Positions 24,383 through 31,546 of a stretch of 64,000 bases of DNA are shown piece by piece. The stretch's first letter is position 1, and every line of letters begins with the position of its first letter. This DNA comes from Umezawaea sp049997955 (GTDB taxonomy: Bacteria; Actinomycetota; Actinomycetes; Mycobacteriales; Pseudonocardiaceae), in the NCBI GenBank assembly GCA_049997955.1, contig JAEBDY010000009.1, forward strand, positions 248,001 through 312,000, read 5' to 3'. The notes under the pieces are model-generated. The model did not search any database. It was not told the origin of the DNA and was given only the letters and a program-made list of their open reading frames with translations. Made by a program: the position numbers and the translations under genes.

Positions 24383-25957
24383 GTGCGCGCACTGCAACAA
24401 ACCCACCACGCCCACCTGCGGGCCGAAGACCTGGTCAAGGGCTTCGAATCACGCCCCGTCCTGTCCGGCGTCTCGCTCACCGCGTCCGCGGGCCACCGCC
24501 TCGGCGTGATCGGCGAGAACGGTCGGGGCAAGTCGACCCTGCTGCGCCTGCTGTCCGGCGACCTCGACCCGGACGGCGGGTCGGTGACCCGGCACGGCTC
24601 GGTCGCGATGGCCGCCCAGGAACTCCCGTTCGCCGACGGCGACACCGTCGGCACGCTGGTCGACCGCGCCCTGACCGCCGCCCGCGCCGCGCTGGCCGAG
24701 GTGGACGACGCGGCCGTGGCGCTGGCCGAGGACGAGCCCGGCGCGGACGACCGCTTCGCGGCGGCGCTCGCCGAGGCGGAACGACTGGAGGCGTGGGACG
24801 CCGAGCGGCGCGCCGACCTGGCACTGGCCGCGCTCGACGCGCCCGCGGACCGGTCGCGGCCGCTGGCCGAGCTGTCCGTCGGGCAGCGGTACCGGGTGCG
24901 GCTGGCGTGCGTGCTCGCCGAGCGCGCGGACGTCCTGCTGCTGGACGAGCCGACGAACCACCTCGACGCGACCGGGATGGACTACCTGACCGCGCGGCTG
25001 CGCGAGCACCGGGGCGTGGTCGTGCTGGTCAGCCACGACCGGATGCTGCTCGACGAGGTGTGCACGGCGTTGCTGGACCTGGACCCGAACGCCGACGGCG
25101 ACGTGGTGCTCCACGGCGGCGGGTACTCCGCGTTCAAGGCCGCGAAGGCCGCCGAACGGGCGCGCTGGGAGCAGCGCTACGCCCAGGAGACCGCCAGGGA
25201 CACCGAACTCCGCGAGGAGGTCGCGGCGGCCGAGGCGCGGCTGGTGACGTCGTGGCGGCCTCCCAAGGGGGCTGGGAAGCACAAGCGCGCGACCCGTGCG
25301 CCGAGCCGGATGCGCAACGTCGCCCGCCGCCTGGACGAGCTGACCGGGCAGCGGGTGCCGAAGCCGCCGGAGCCGCTGCGGTTCACCGGACCGGCGTTGG
25401 CCGCGGGCCCGGACGAGGTGCTGCTGGGCGCGTCCGGTGTCACGGTGCCGGGTCGGCTGCGACCCCACCCGGACCTCGCGGTGGCCGCGGGCGGCAGGCT
25501 GGTCGTGTCGGGCGCGAACGGCACGGGCAAGTCGACGCTGCTCGCCGTGCTGGCGGGGCGGCTGGCCCCGGCGACCGGCGTGGTCCGGCACGGCGCGCGC
25601 ACCCGGATCGGCCTGCTGGCGCAGGAGTCGGACTTCCCCGACCCCTCGTCGAGCCCGGCCCGGCTGGTGCGGGACACCGGACCGCTGCGCGACCTCGGCC
25701 TGCTGCCGGACGTGGACCTCGCCAGGCCGGTCGGGCGGTTGTCCACCGGGCAGCGCAGGCGGCTGTCGCTCGCCCTGCTGCTGCTCGACTCCCCGCACGT
25801 GCTGCTGCTCGACGAGCCGACGAACCACCTGTCGATCACGTTGGTGGACGAGCTGACCGAGGCCCTCCGGGTGACGTCCGCCGCGGTCGTCGTCGCGACC
25901 CACGACCGGCAGCTGCGGCGCGACCTGGAGTCCTGGCCACGCCTGGAACTCATTTGA
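24383..25957 (+). CDS. ABC-F family ATPase, probable ribosome-protection protein
   Basis: A 524-residue soluble protein with two ABC domains and no membrane segments. Domain 1 has Walker A GENGRGKS (44-51), signature LSVGQRYRVRLA and Walker B LLLDEPTNHLD. A charged helical linker (about 245-310, KAAERARWEQRYAQETARD) separates it from domain 2, with Walker A GANGTGKST (near 380), signature LSTGQRRRLSLAL and LLLDEPTNHLS. ABC-F proteins bind the ribosomal E site and can dislodge antibiotics. The leader peptide and hairpins upstream suggest antibiotic-induced expression and so a resistance role. GTG 24383 has AGAGG 6 bases upstream. Confidence 0.88.
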   Translation: MRALQQTHHAHLRAEDLVKGFESRPVLSGVSLTASAGHRLGVIGENGRGKSTLLRLLSGDLDPDGGSVTRHGSVAMAAQELPFADGDTVGTLVDRALTAARAALAEVDDAAVALAEDEPGADDRFAAALAEAERLEAWDAERRADLALAALDAPADRSRPLAELSVGQRYRVRLACVLAERADVLLLDEPTNHLDATGMDYLTARLREHRGVVVLVSHDRMLLDEVCTALLDLDPNADGDVVLHGGGYSAFKAAKAAERARWEQRYAQETARDTELREEVAAAEARLVTSWRPPKGAGKHKRATRAPSRMRNVARRLDELTGQRVPKPPEPLRFTGPALAAGPDEVLLGASGVTVPGRLRPHPDLAVAAGGRLVVSGANGTGKSTLLAVLAGRLAPATGVVRHGARTRIGLLAQESDFPDPSSSPARLVRDTGPLRDLGLLPDVDLARPVGRLSTGQRRRLSLALLLLDSPHVLLLDEPTNHLSITLVDELTEALRVTSAAVVVATHDRQLRRDLESWPRLELI

Positions 25958-25967
25958 AAACAACGTT

Positions 25968-26003
25968 CTTCACTGAGTCGTAAATCTTCTGTAGCTTGTG
26001 AAG
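25968..26003 (+). promoter_or_regulatory. Promoter and inverted repeat of the P450 operon
   Basis: TTCACT (25969-25974) and TAGCTT (25992-25997) are spaced 17 bases apart and could be the -35 and -10 boxes. The same stretch is bounded by the inverted repeat CTTCAC (25968-25973) and GTGAAG (25998-26003), so a regulator could cover the promoter. Confidence 0.4.
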
Positions 26004-26035
26004 CAGGTCCATTAACGCACTGGGAGGTGTGCAAG

Positions 26036-27238
26036 TTGACCGAAACGATCTCCACGGGTCTGCCCGTGGCACGGGACAACCCGTTCGATCCGCCCGCTGA
26101 ACTGGGAATCCTCCGCGAGGAAGCGCCGATGAACCGGCTCCGGTTCCCCGACGGGCACCTCGGCTGGCTCGTCACGGGTCACGAGCTGGTCCGCGAGGTG
26201 ATGGGCGACCGCCGGTTCAGCGCGCGGTCCGAACTGCACCACATCGCGATCCGGCGGGGCGACACCCCGATCCCCCGGAGGCCCCCGGCCACGCCGGGCA
26301 TGTTCATCGGCATGGACGCGCCCGACCACACGAGGTACCGCAAGCTGCTCACGGGCCAGTTCACCGTGCGGCGGATGAACCTCCTGTCGGCCCGCATCGA
26401 GGAGATCGTGCTCGGGCAGGTGGCGGAGATGCGGGAGCGGGGCACGTCCGCCGACCTCGTCCCGGCGTTCGCGCTCCCCGTGCCGTCGCTGGTGATCTGC
26501 GAGCTGCTGGGCGTGCCGTACGAGGAGCGCCACGGGTTCCAGGACGACACCGCCACGGCGCTGCGGCTGGAGACCAGCGTCGAGGAGGCCATGGCCGCGT
26601 TCGAGAGGGTCAAGGACTTCATCCGCGACCTGGTGCGGCGCAAGCGTTCCGAGCCCGGCGACGACATGCTCAGCGGGTTGATCGCCGGCGGTGAGCACCT
26701 CGACGACGAGGAGATCGCGGGCATGGGGGTGCTGCTCCTGGTCGCCGGTCACGAGACGACGGCGAACATGCTGGGCCTCGGCACGTTGACCCTGTTGAGC
26801 AACCCCGACCAGCTCGCCGCGCTGCGGGCCGACCCGTCGTTGATCGACAACGCCGTCGAGGAAATCCTGCGGTACCAGACGATCGTGCAGTTCGGCACGA
26901 CCCGCACCGCGCTGGAGGACGCCGAGATCGGCGGCCACCGGGTCAAAGCGGGCGAGACGCTGTCGCTGTCGCTGACCGCGGCGAACCGCGACCCGGAGAA
27001 GTTCGACCAACCGGACGAGTTCGACGTCCGGCGGGCGACGGGCGGTCACCTGAGCTTCGGCCACGGCGTGCACCAGTGCCTCGGCCAGCAGCTCGCGCGC
27101 ATCGAGATGCGGGTCGGGTTCGCGGCGCTGTTCCGCGAGTTCCCGAACCTCCGCCTCGCGGTGCCGGTGGAAGAGGTGCCCCTGCGCACCGACATGGCGA
27201 TCTACGGCGTGCACGCCCTGCCCGTGGAGTGGTCGTGA
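26036..27238 (+). CDS. Cytochrome P450 (bacterial class I, CYP105/107-like)
   Basis: A 400-residue haem monooxygenase. It has the I-helix oxygen-binding motif LLLVAGHETTANM (near residue 240), the K-helix ExxR in EEILRY, and the haem loop FGHGVHQCLGQQLAR with the ligand Cys at residue 348. It takes electrons from the ferredoxin encoded next. I place the start at TTG 26036 because GGAGG stands 8 bases upstream; GTG 26027 would overlap that site. The ferredoxin GTG overlaps the P450 stop (GTGA). No ferredoxin reductase or other biosynthetic enzyme is adjacent, so a xenobiotic or tailoring role cannot be separated. Confidence 0.92.
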   Translation: MTETISTGLPVARDNPFDPPAELGILREEAPMNRLRFPDGHLGWLVTGHELVREVMGDRRFSARSELHHIAIRRGDTPIPRRPPATPGMFIGMDAPDHTRYRKLLTGQFTVRRMNLLSARIEEIVLGQVAEMRERGTSADLVPAFALPVPSLVICELLGVPYEERHGFQDDTATALRLETSVEEAMAAFERVKDFIRDLVRRKRSEPGDDMLSGLIAGGEHLDDEEIAGMGVLLLVAGHETTANMLGLGTLTLLSNPDQLAALRADPSLIDNAVEEILRYQTIVQFGTTRTALEDAEIGGHRVKAGETLSLSLTAANRDPEKFDQPDEFDVRRATGGHLSFGHGVHQCLGQQLARIEMRVGFAALFREFPNLRLAVPVEEVPLRTDMAIYGVHALPVEWS

Positions 27239-27429
27239 AGATCGAGGTGGACGCGGCCAAGTGCTGCGGTTCCGGCATGTGCGCCCTGACCGACGCCTAC
27301 GTCTTCGACCAGAGCGAGGACGACGGCACGGTCGTCCTCCTCGACGCCGAACCCGCGGCCGAGCACCACGCGGCGGCGCGGGAAGCGGCGGCGCTCTGCC
27401 CCGCGGGCGCCATCACCGTGCACGGGTGA
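27235..27429 (+). CDS. 3Fe-4S ferredoxin partner of the P450
   Basis: A 64-residue single-cluster ferredoxin. The cluster ligands lie in KCCGSGMCALTDAYVF and in the C-terminal CPAGAI. The second position of the usual four-cysteine set is replaced (Cys-x5-Cys ... Cys-Pro), as in P450-linked 3Fe-4S ferredoxins, with the family block VFDQSEDDGTVVLL between. It passes electrons to the P450 encoded just before it; translation is coupled by the overlapping GTGA. A 17-bp terminator follows. Confidence 0.93.
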   Translation: MKIEVDAAKCCGSGMCALTDAYVFDQSEDDGTVVLLDAEPAAEHHAAAREAAALCPAGAITVHG

Positions 27430-27433
27430 ACAC

Positions 27434-27471
27434 CCCCGTGGCCCCGTCCCCTCCGGGACGGGGCCACGGGG
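27434..27471. terminator. Perfect 17-bp terminator stem
   Basis: CCCCGTGGCCCCGTCCC (27434-27450) pairs exactly with 27455-27471 around loop CTCC. It begins 4 bases past the ferredoxin stop and 16 bases past the convergent ABC permease stop, so it serves both directions. Confidence 0.85.
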
Positions 27472-27487
27472 TCACCGGGGTTCCGCG

Positions 27488-28186
27488 CTACGAACGGGGT
27501 TCCCAGCGGAAGCAGCGGGTGGCCAGGACGGACCCGACCGCGATCCACGCGACGAGCACGGCCGCGGCCGTTCCCACGTTGTCCGTCGGCCCGCCCCACG
27601 CGGCCCTGACCAGCTCGGCGAACTGGCCGCCGGGCACCAGGAGCATGCGGAGGTCGACGGGGTCCGACACCAGGGTCCACACCGCGCCGCCGAACAGGGC
27701 GAAGAAGAACGGCGCGGTGGTGATCTGGGCGAGTTCGGCGGTCGACGTGATCCCGCTCGTGGCCACGCCGACGGCGCAGCACATCGCGGCCCCGCCGACA
27801 ACCGCGAGCACCAGCAGCAGCGGGCGTTCCGGCAGCGGCGCGCCCGCGATCGAGCTCATCGCCAGCAGCAGCGCGGTCTGCCCCAGGCCCAGCGCGGCCA
27901 CGGGCACCAGCAGTCCGACGATCACGGTCGGGTCGGACGCCTCGCCGGTCCGCAGGCGCTTGAGGTAGAGGTCCTGGCGGCGGGCGACGAGCGAGGTCGT
28001 GACGGTCATGTAGACGGTGAACCCGAGCATCATCACCAGCTGCAGGGTGATGGTGAACGTCCAGTCCGACGGACCGTTGGCCACCAGCATCCCGCCGACG
28101 AGCAGCGGAACCACCAGCGCCAGCGAAGCGGCGGTCTTGTTGCGCAGCAACAACGTCAGCTCGGTGCGGCTCAGTGCGAGGATCAT
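27488..28186 (-). CDS. ABC-2 type transporter permease (system 1)
   Basis: A 232-residue membrane protein with six hydrophobic segments in the ABC-2 exporter pattern (for example SLALVVPLLVGGMLVA and LVPVAALGLGQTALLLAMSS). An amphipathic basic stretch (SLVARRQDLYLKRLRTGEASD) matches the coupling helix of drug and lantibiotic exporters. Its GTG/ATG start overlaps the ATPase stop by 4 bases. It forms an exporter with the ATPase gene upstream; the divergent histidine kinase and response regulator probably control it. Confidence 0.86.
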   Translation of the reverse strand: MILALSRTELTLLLRNKTAASLALVVPLLVGGMLVANGPSDWTFTITLQLVMMLGFTVYMTVTTSLVARRQDLYLKRLRTGEASDPTVIVGLLVPVAALGLGQTALLLAMSSIAGAPLPERPLLLVLAVVGGAAMCCAVGVATSGITSTAELAQITTAPFFFALFGGAVWTLVSDPVDLRMLLVPGGQFAELVRAAWGGPTDNVGTAAAVLVAWIAVGSVLATRCFRWEPRS

Positions 28187-29100
28187 CGGGACAGCACCTT
28201 CCCGTCGGCCCGCACGGCGTGGAACACGTCTTCGAGCGAGGCGTGGTTGGCCCGCAGGCCGGTCAGGGCGCGGCCGTCGCGGCGGGCCCAGTCGAGCAGG
28301 TCGCCGAGGTCGCGCTGGAGTTCTCCGGTGCGCACCTCGACGCGGCCGGACGGCACGTGCACGACGTCGCCGAACAGCATCGGCAGCGCGCCGACGTCGA
28401 ACCCGGCGGGCACGTCGAAGCCGATGCGCGCGGGTTGCCGCGCGAGCACGTCGGACACCCGGCCCGCCACGGCGATCCGACCCGCGTGCATGATCGCGAT
28501 CCGCTCGGCGAGCGACTCGGCCTCCTCCAGGTAGTGCGTGGTCAGCACGACCGTCGTGCCCTCGGCGAGGAGTCCGCGCACGACCTCCCAGACCCGCTGC
28601 CGCGACTCGGGGTCCAGCCCGGTGGTCGGCTCGTCGAGGAACAGCAGTTCGGGCTTGCCGAGGGTGGCCAGCAGCAGGTCGAGCCTGCGCCGCTCACCGC
28701 CGGACAGCTGCTTGATCCGCACGTCCGCGCGGTGCGCCAGGTCCAACCGCTCGACCGCCGCGGCGGCGTCGGACTTCCGGCTGCTGGTGGCCTGCCAGAA
28801 CGCCACCATCTCCGCGACCGTCAGATCGGCGGGAAAACCGCTGTCCTGCAACATGATCCCGATCCGCGGCCGGAGCGCGCGGCGGTCGGACACGGGGTCG
28901 GACCCGAGCACCCGCACCGTGCCCGCGGTCGTCTTCCGCAGCCCCTCCACGGCTTCCATCGTGGTCGTCTTGCCCGCGCCGTTCGTCCCGAGCAGCCCGA
29001 ACAACTCCCCCTCGGCGACTTCGAAGTCGACCCCTCGCACGGCTTCGAAGTCGCCGTAGGAGCACCGCAGCCCCTCGACCTGGATCACCGGATTCGTCAT
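28183..29100 (-). CDS. ABC transporter ATP-binding protein (system 1)
   Basis: A 305-residue ATPase. Walker A is GTNGAGKTT, the Q-loop is in IGIMLQDSGFP, the signature is LSGGERRRLDLLLATLG, Walker B is LLFLDEPTTGLD, and the H-loop His is in VVLTTHYLEEAE. The C-terminal 80 residues are the extension seen in DrrA/CcmA-type drug exporters. ATG 29100 is the natural start; the longer antisense reading over the kinase gene is a shadow. The inverted repeat TGACA-N2-TGTCA lies 60 bases upstream, as in system 2. Confidence 0.9.
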   Translation of the reverse strand: MTNPVIQVEGLRCSYGDFEAVRGVDFEVAEGELFGLLGTNGAGKTTTMEAVEGLRKTTAGTVRVLGSDPVSDRRALRPRIGIMLQDSGFPADLTVAEMVAFWQATSSRKSDAAAAVERLDLAHRADVRIKQLSGGERRRLDLLLATLGKPELLFLDEPTTGLDPESRQRVWEVVRGLLAEGTTVVLTTHYLEEAESLAERIAIMHAGRIAVAGRVSDVLARQPARIGFDVPAGFDVGALPMLFGDVVHVPSGRVEVRTGELQRDLGDLLDWARRDGRALTGLRANHASLEDVFHAVRADGKVLSR

Positions 29101-29159
29101 GTCCACAATGGTGGTGGTCGCCCCCGTGCGGGCGTAGTGCCGGAGAACACCGGTTCCGG

Positions 29160-29171
29160 TGACAAATGTCA
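29160..29171. promoter_or_regulatory. Shared operator TGACA-AA-TGTCA, system 1
   Basis: A perfect 12-base inverted repeat lies between the divergent ABC ATPase (start 29100) and histidine kinase (start 29209). Its near edge is 60 bases from the ATPase start, exactly as for the copy at 57147-57158. It is the probable binding site of the NarL-type response regulators of these systems (inference). Confidence 0.65.
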
Positions 29172-29208
29172 GCAGACGCGGGCAGCGGGGTGTCCGTAGG
29201 TTCATCCC

Positions 29209-30339
29209 GTGAGCAACCCGATGGGCCGACTGCGCCAGTACACCTGGTTCTCGCTGGCCATGGCTCCCACGGCGATCGCCTTCATGTCGTTGGCGGACCT
29301 GGGGGTGAACCGGCGCGGCGTCCCCCTGACGACCGGGCTGGCGCTCGCCGCGCTCGTGGTCGTCGTCCAGCACGTCCGGTACCTGCGGCTGGCCATGCGC
29401 GGCGAGTCCGCGGTGCGGCGGTGGCCGGAGCACCTGGCGACGTTCGCGGTCGCCGGGGCGGCGTGGGCGGTGGTGTCCGCCTCCACCCCGGTCGGCGGGC
29501 TCTGGGTGCTGCTGCCCGCCGCCGTGATCGCGCACGTGGTGCTCGTCTCGCCCAAGCGGGGCCGGATCCCCGTCCTGGTCGTGGGCACCTCGCTGACCAT
29601 CGTCGTGGGAGCCGCGTTCGACGACGACTTCCAGGCGGGCGACCTCGTCGCGACGATCCTCCTGGTGAGCGTGCTCGTGTTCGCGGACCTCACGTCGATG
29701 TGGTTCTGGCGGCTGATCCAGGAACTCGACCGGGCCCGCGACACCGCCAGGGCGCTGGCCGTCGCCGAGGAGCGGCTGCGGTTCGCCGCCGACCTGCACG
29801 ACATCCAGGGCCACAACCTCCAGGCCATCGCGCTCAAGGGCGAGCTCACCGAACGGCTGATCGGCCGCGACGACGACACCGCGCGCAAGCTGGCGGCCGA
29901 GATCGCGGAACTCGCGCGGACCGCGTTGGCCGAGACCCGCGAGGTCGTCCAGGGCTACCGCAGGGCCAACCTCGGCACGGAGATCACCAACGCGGTGGGC
30001 ATCCTGGAGGCGGTCGGCATCACGACCACGGTCGTCGGCGACGCGAGCGAGGTGCCGGAACCGCTCCAGCAGCTGTTCGGCGCGCTCGTCCGGGAAGGCA
30101 CGACGAACGTGTTGCGGCACAGCAACGCCGAGCGGTGCACCGTGGTCATCTCGGTGCGGGACGAGGAGGTGCGCGTGCGACTGCAGAACGACGGCGTGGC
30201 GAACGCGTCCGAGGGGCAGACGGGGTCGGGACTGGCGGGTCTGCGCGAGCGGTTCGCGACGGTCGGCGGCGTGGTCGACGCACGCCCCACGACCCCGGAC
30301 GGGTTCGAGCTGTCCGGCAGCGCCGGGGTGGAGCGGTGA
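29209..30339 (+). CDS. Sensor histidine kinase, NarL/DesK class (system 1)
   Basis: A 376-residue membrane kinase. Six hydrophobic segments fill the first 165 residues with no large external domain. The HisKA_3 phosphoacceptor helix reads RLRFAADLHDIQGHNLQAIALK with the target His in DLHD. The HATPase N-box is in REGTTNVLRHSNAERC; G-box GSGLAGLRERF follows. The intramembrane-sensing build is that of DesK/LiaS-type kinases that watch membrane state or peptide antibiotics. The response regulator GTG overlaps its stop. It is divergent from the ABC exporter it likely controls. Confidence 0.9.
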   Translation: MSNPMGRLRQYTWFSLAMAPTAIAFMSLADLGVNRRGVPLTTGLALAALVVVVQHVRYLRLAMRGESAVRRWPEHLATFAVAGAAWAVVSASTPVGGLWVLLPAAVIAHVVLVSPKRGRIPVLVVGTSLTIVVGAAFDDDFQAGDLVATILLVSVLVFADLTSMWFWRLIQELDRARDTARALAVAEERLRFAADLHDIQGHNLQAIALKGELTERLIGRDDDTARKLAAEIAELARTALAETREVVQGYRRANLGTEITNAVGILEAVGITTTVVGDASEVPEPLQQLFGALVREGTTNVLRHSNAERCTVVISVRDEEVRVRLQNDGVANASEGQTGSGLAGLRERFATVGGVVDARPTTPDGFELSGSAGVER

Positions 30340-30938
30340 TCCGGGTGGTGCTGGCCGACGACGAGGACCTGATCCGCGGCGCGCTGGCGGCGTTGCTGGA
30401 ACTGGAGGACGACATCACGGTCGTCGCGCAGGTCAGTGACGGCGACGCGGCGGTCGACGCGGTGCGCGAGCACCGGCCGGACATCGCGGTGTTCGACCTG
30501 GAGATGCCGGGCCGCGACGGGGTGGCCGCGGCGCAGGCCGTGCGCGACGTCCCGGACCTCGTGGTGGTTCTGGTCACACGGCACGCGCGGCCGGGCGTGT
30601 TGAAGCGCGCGCTGGCGGCGGGAGTGCGGGGATTCGTGCCGAAAACCACGCCCGCGTCTCGGTTGGCGTCGATCCTGCGCGACGTCAGGGCCGGAAGTCG
30701 TTACGTGGACTCGGACATCGCGGCGGCAGCGCTGACCGAGGGTGCCTGCCCGCTCACCGTGCGCGAACTGGAGGTGCTGCGCCACGCGTTGCGCGGCGGG
30801 CCGGTCGCGGGGATCGCGCGGGAGGCGAACCTGGCCACCGGGACGGTGCGGAACTACCTGTCCTCGGCCATGACCAAGCTCAACGTGAGCACCAGGCACG
30901 AAGCCGCTCGCCTGGCGTGGGAGGAAGGCTGGATCTGA
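30336..30938 (+). CDS. NarL/LuxR-type response regulator (system 1)
   Basis: A 200-residue two-domain regulator. The receiver domain has acidic pocket LADDEDLIRG, phospho-acceptor Asp in IAVFDLEMPGRDG, switch Thr in VTRHARPGV and Lys in VPKTTP. The C-terminal HTH is CPLTVRELEVLRHALRGG followed by GIAREANLATGTVRNYLSS. Its GTG overlaps the kinase stop (GTGA). It should bind the TGACA-N2-TGTCA repeat in the divergent promoter. The stop codon lies inside the left arm of the terminator hairpin. Confidence 0.9.
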   Translation: MIRVVLADDEDLIRGALAALLELEDDITVVAQVSDGDAAVDAVREHRPDIAVFDLEMPGRDGVAAAQAVRDVPDLVVVLVTRHARPGVLKRALAAGVRGFVPKTTPASRLASILRDVRAGSRYVDSDIAAAALTEGACPLTVRELEVLRHALRGGPVAGIAREANLATGTVRNYLSSAMTKLNVSTRHEAARLAWEEGWI

Positions 30939-30971
30939 CGGCCCCCCGCCCGAGCGAGCGGGGGCCGTCAG
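30935..30971. terminator. Terminator between response regulator and a small gene
   Basis: An exact 12-bp stem CTGACGGCCCCC (30935-30946 with 30960-30971) overlaps the response-regulator stop codon and ends 13 bases before the convergent small gene, so it is probably bidirectional. Confidence 0.75.
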
Positions 30972-30983
30972 GGCTCCTACCAG

Positions 30984-31181
30984 CTAAGAACGCTTGCCTT
31001 CCATAGCTTCCAACCCGAGCATCTCCAGCAGTCGCTGGCAGTCGTCGGCGTTGTCGGAGTGATCGGCCACCGTGCGGGCGGCCTTGCCGTTCTGGATCAC
31101 CGTCTGGATCTTCTCGTCGGCGCGTGCCTCGGCCAACCGGTCGCGCTCACGCACAGGTCCGATTCGTCGTTCCGTGATCAA
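30984..31181 (-). CDS. Small charged protein of unknown function (65 residues)
   Basis: A short acidic/basic, helix-rich protein (RERDRLAEARADEKIQTVIQ, then DCQRLLEMLGLEAMEG) with no membrane segment. It starts at TTG 31181, and the excellent ribosome-binding site GAGGAG 5-6 bases upstream argues strongly that it is real. I do not recognise a family. It stands alone between a bidirectional terminator and a 365-base regulatory region, so it has its own promoter or is a tail of the LuxR-STAND transcript. Confidence 0.65.
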   Translation of the reverse strand: MITERRIGPVRERDRLAEARADEKIQTVIQNGKAARTVADHSDNADDCQRLLEMLGLEAMEGKRS

Positions 31182-31200
31182 AGGTGCTCCTCATCCGGTT

Positions 31201-31232
31201 CCGGGATCGCAGCGGGGGAGACGCGATCCCGG
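31201..31232. promoter_or_regulatory. 10-bp hairpin in the small gene's 5' region
   Basis: CCGGGATCGC (31201-31210) pairs exactly with 31223-31232 around a 12-base loop. It ends about 20 bases upstream of the TTG start on the minus strand, close to its ribosome-binding site, so it could control translation or be an operator. Confidence 0.4.
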
Positions 31233-31511
31233 TTTGGCGCCCGCCCAACACCCGGTAAAGGTGCTGGTCGGTACCCACCGAGACTACGCCGTCCAGGTTG
31301 AGATGGGGATACATCTGGCCGGATCGATACCTGAAGAAAACACGAACGCCGTAACTCTGCGTCGAGATCAAGGCCCCGCGGGGTCGGGTCGGGCTTCGAG
31401 AACACGCGATCCGACAGCGCGCGCCGGGACTGATCACCCCGTTGTCGAACCCCGCCGCACGCAGCCCGGCGGGCTCACGCCGTGGCGCCGATTCGCCGTT
31501 CGGCAGGCAGA

Positions 31512-31527
31512 TCCGCCCGCGGGCGGA
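31512..31527 (-). terminator. Palindrome past the LuxR-STAND stop
   Basis: TCCGCCCGCGGGCGGA is a perfect 16-bp palindrome 19 bases beyond the minus-strand stop codon. It has no loop to speak of, so it may fold as a shorter hairpin or be a binding site. Confidence 0.4.
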
Positions 31528-31546
31528 CAACCGGTCGTGACGATCC

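Larger units (their letters stand above)
31182..31546. other. Intergenic region upstream of the small gene
   Basis: No credible gene is seen in these 365 bases. It holds a 10-bp hairpin at 31201-31232 close to the small gene's start and a perfect 16-bp palindrome at 31512-31527 just past the LuxR-STAND stop. The middle part (about 31290-31360) is AT-richer and could contain the small gene's promoter. Confidence 0.45.

Noticed and set aside
26036..27429. Secondary-metabolite gene cluster around the P450
   Set aside because: No polyketide, peptide or terpene synthase, and no glycosyltransferase set, lies in the window. P450, ferredoxin and monooxygenase genes alone do not define a cluster.
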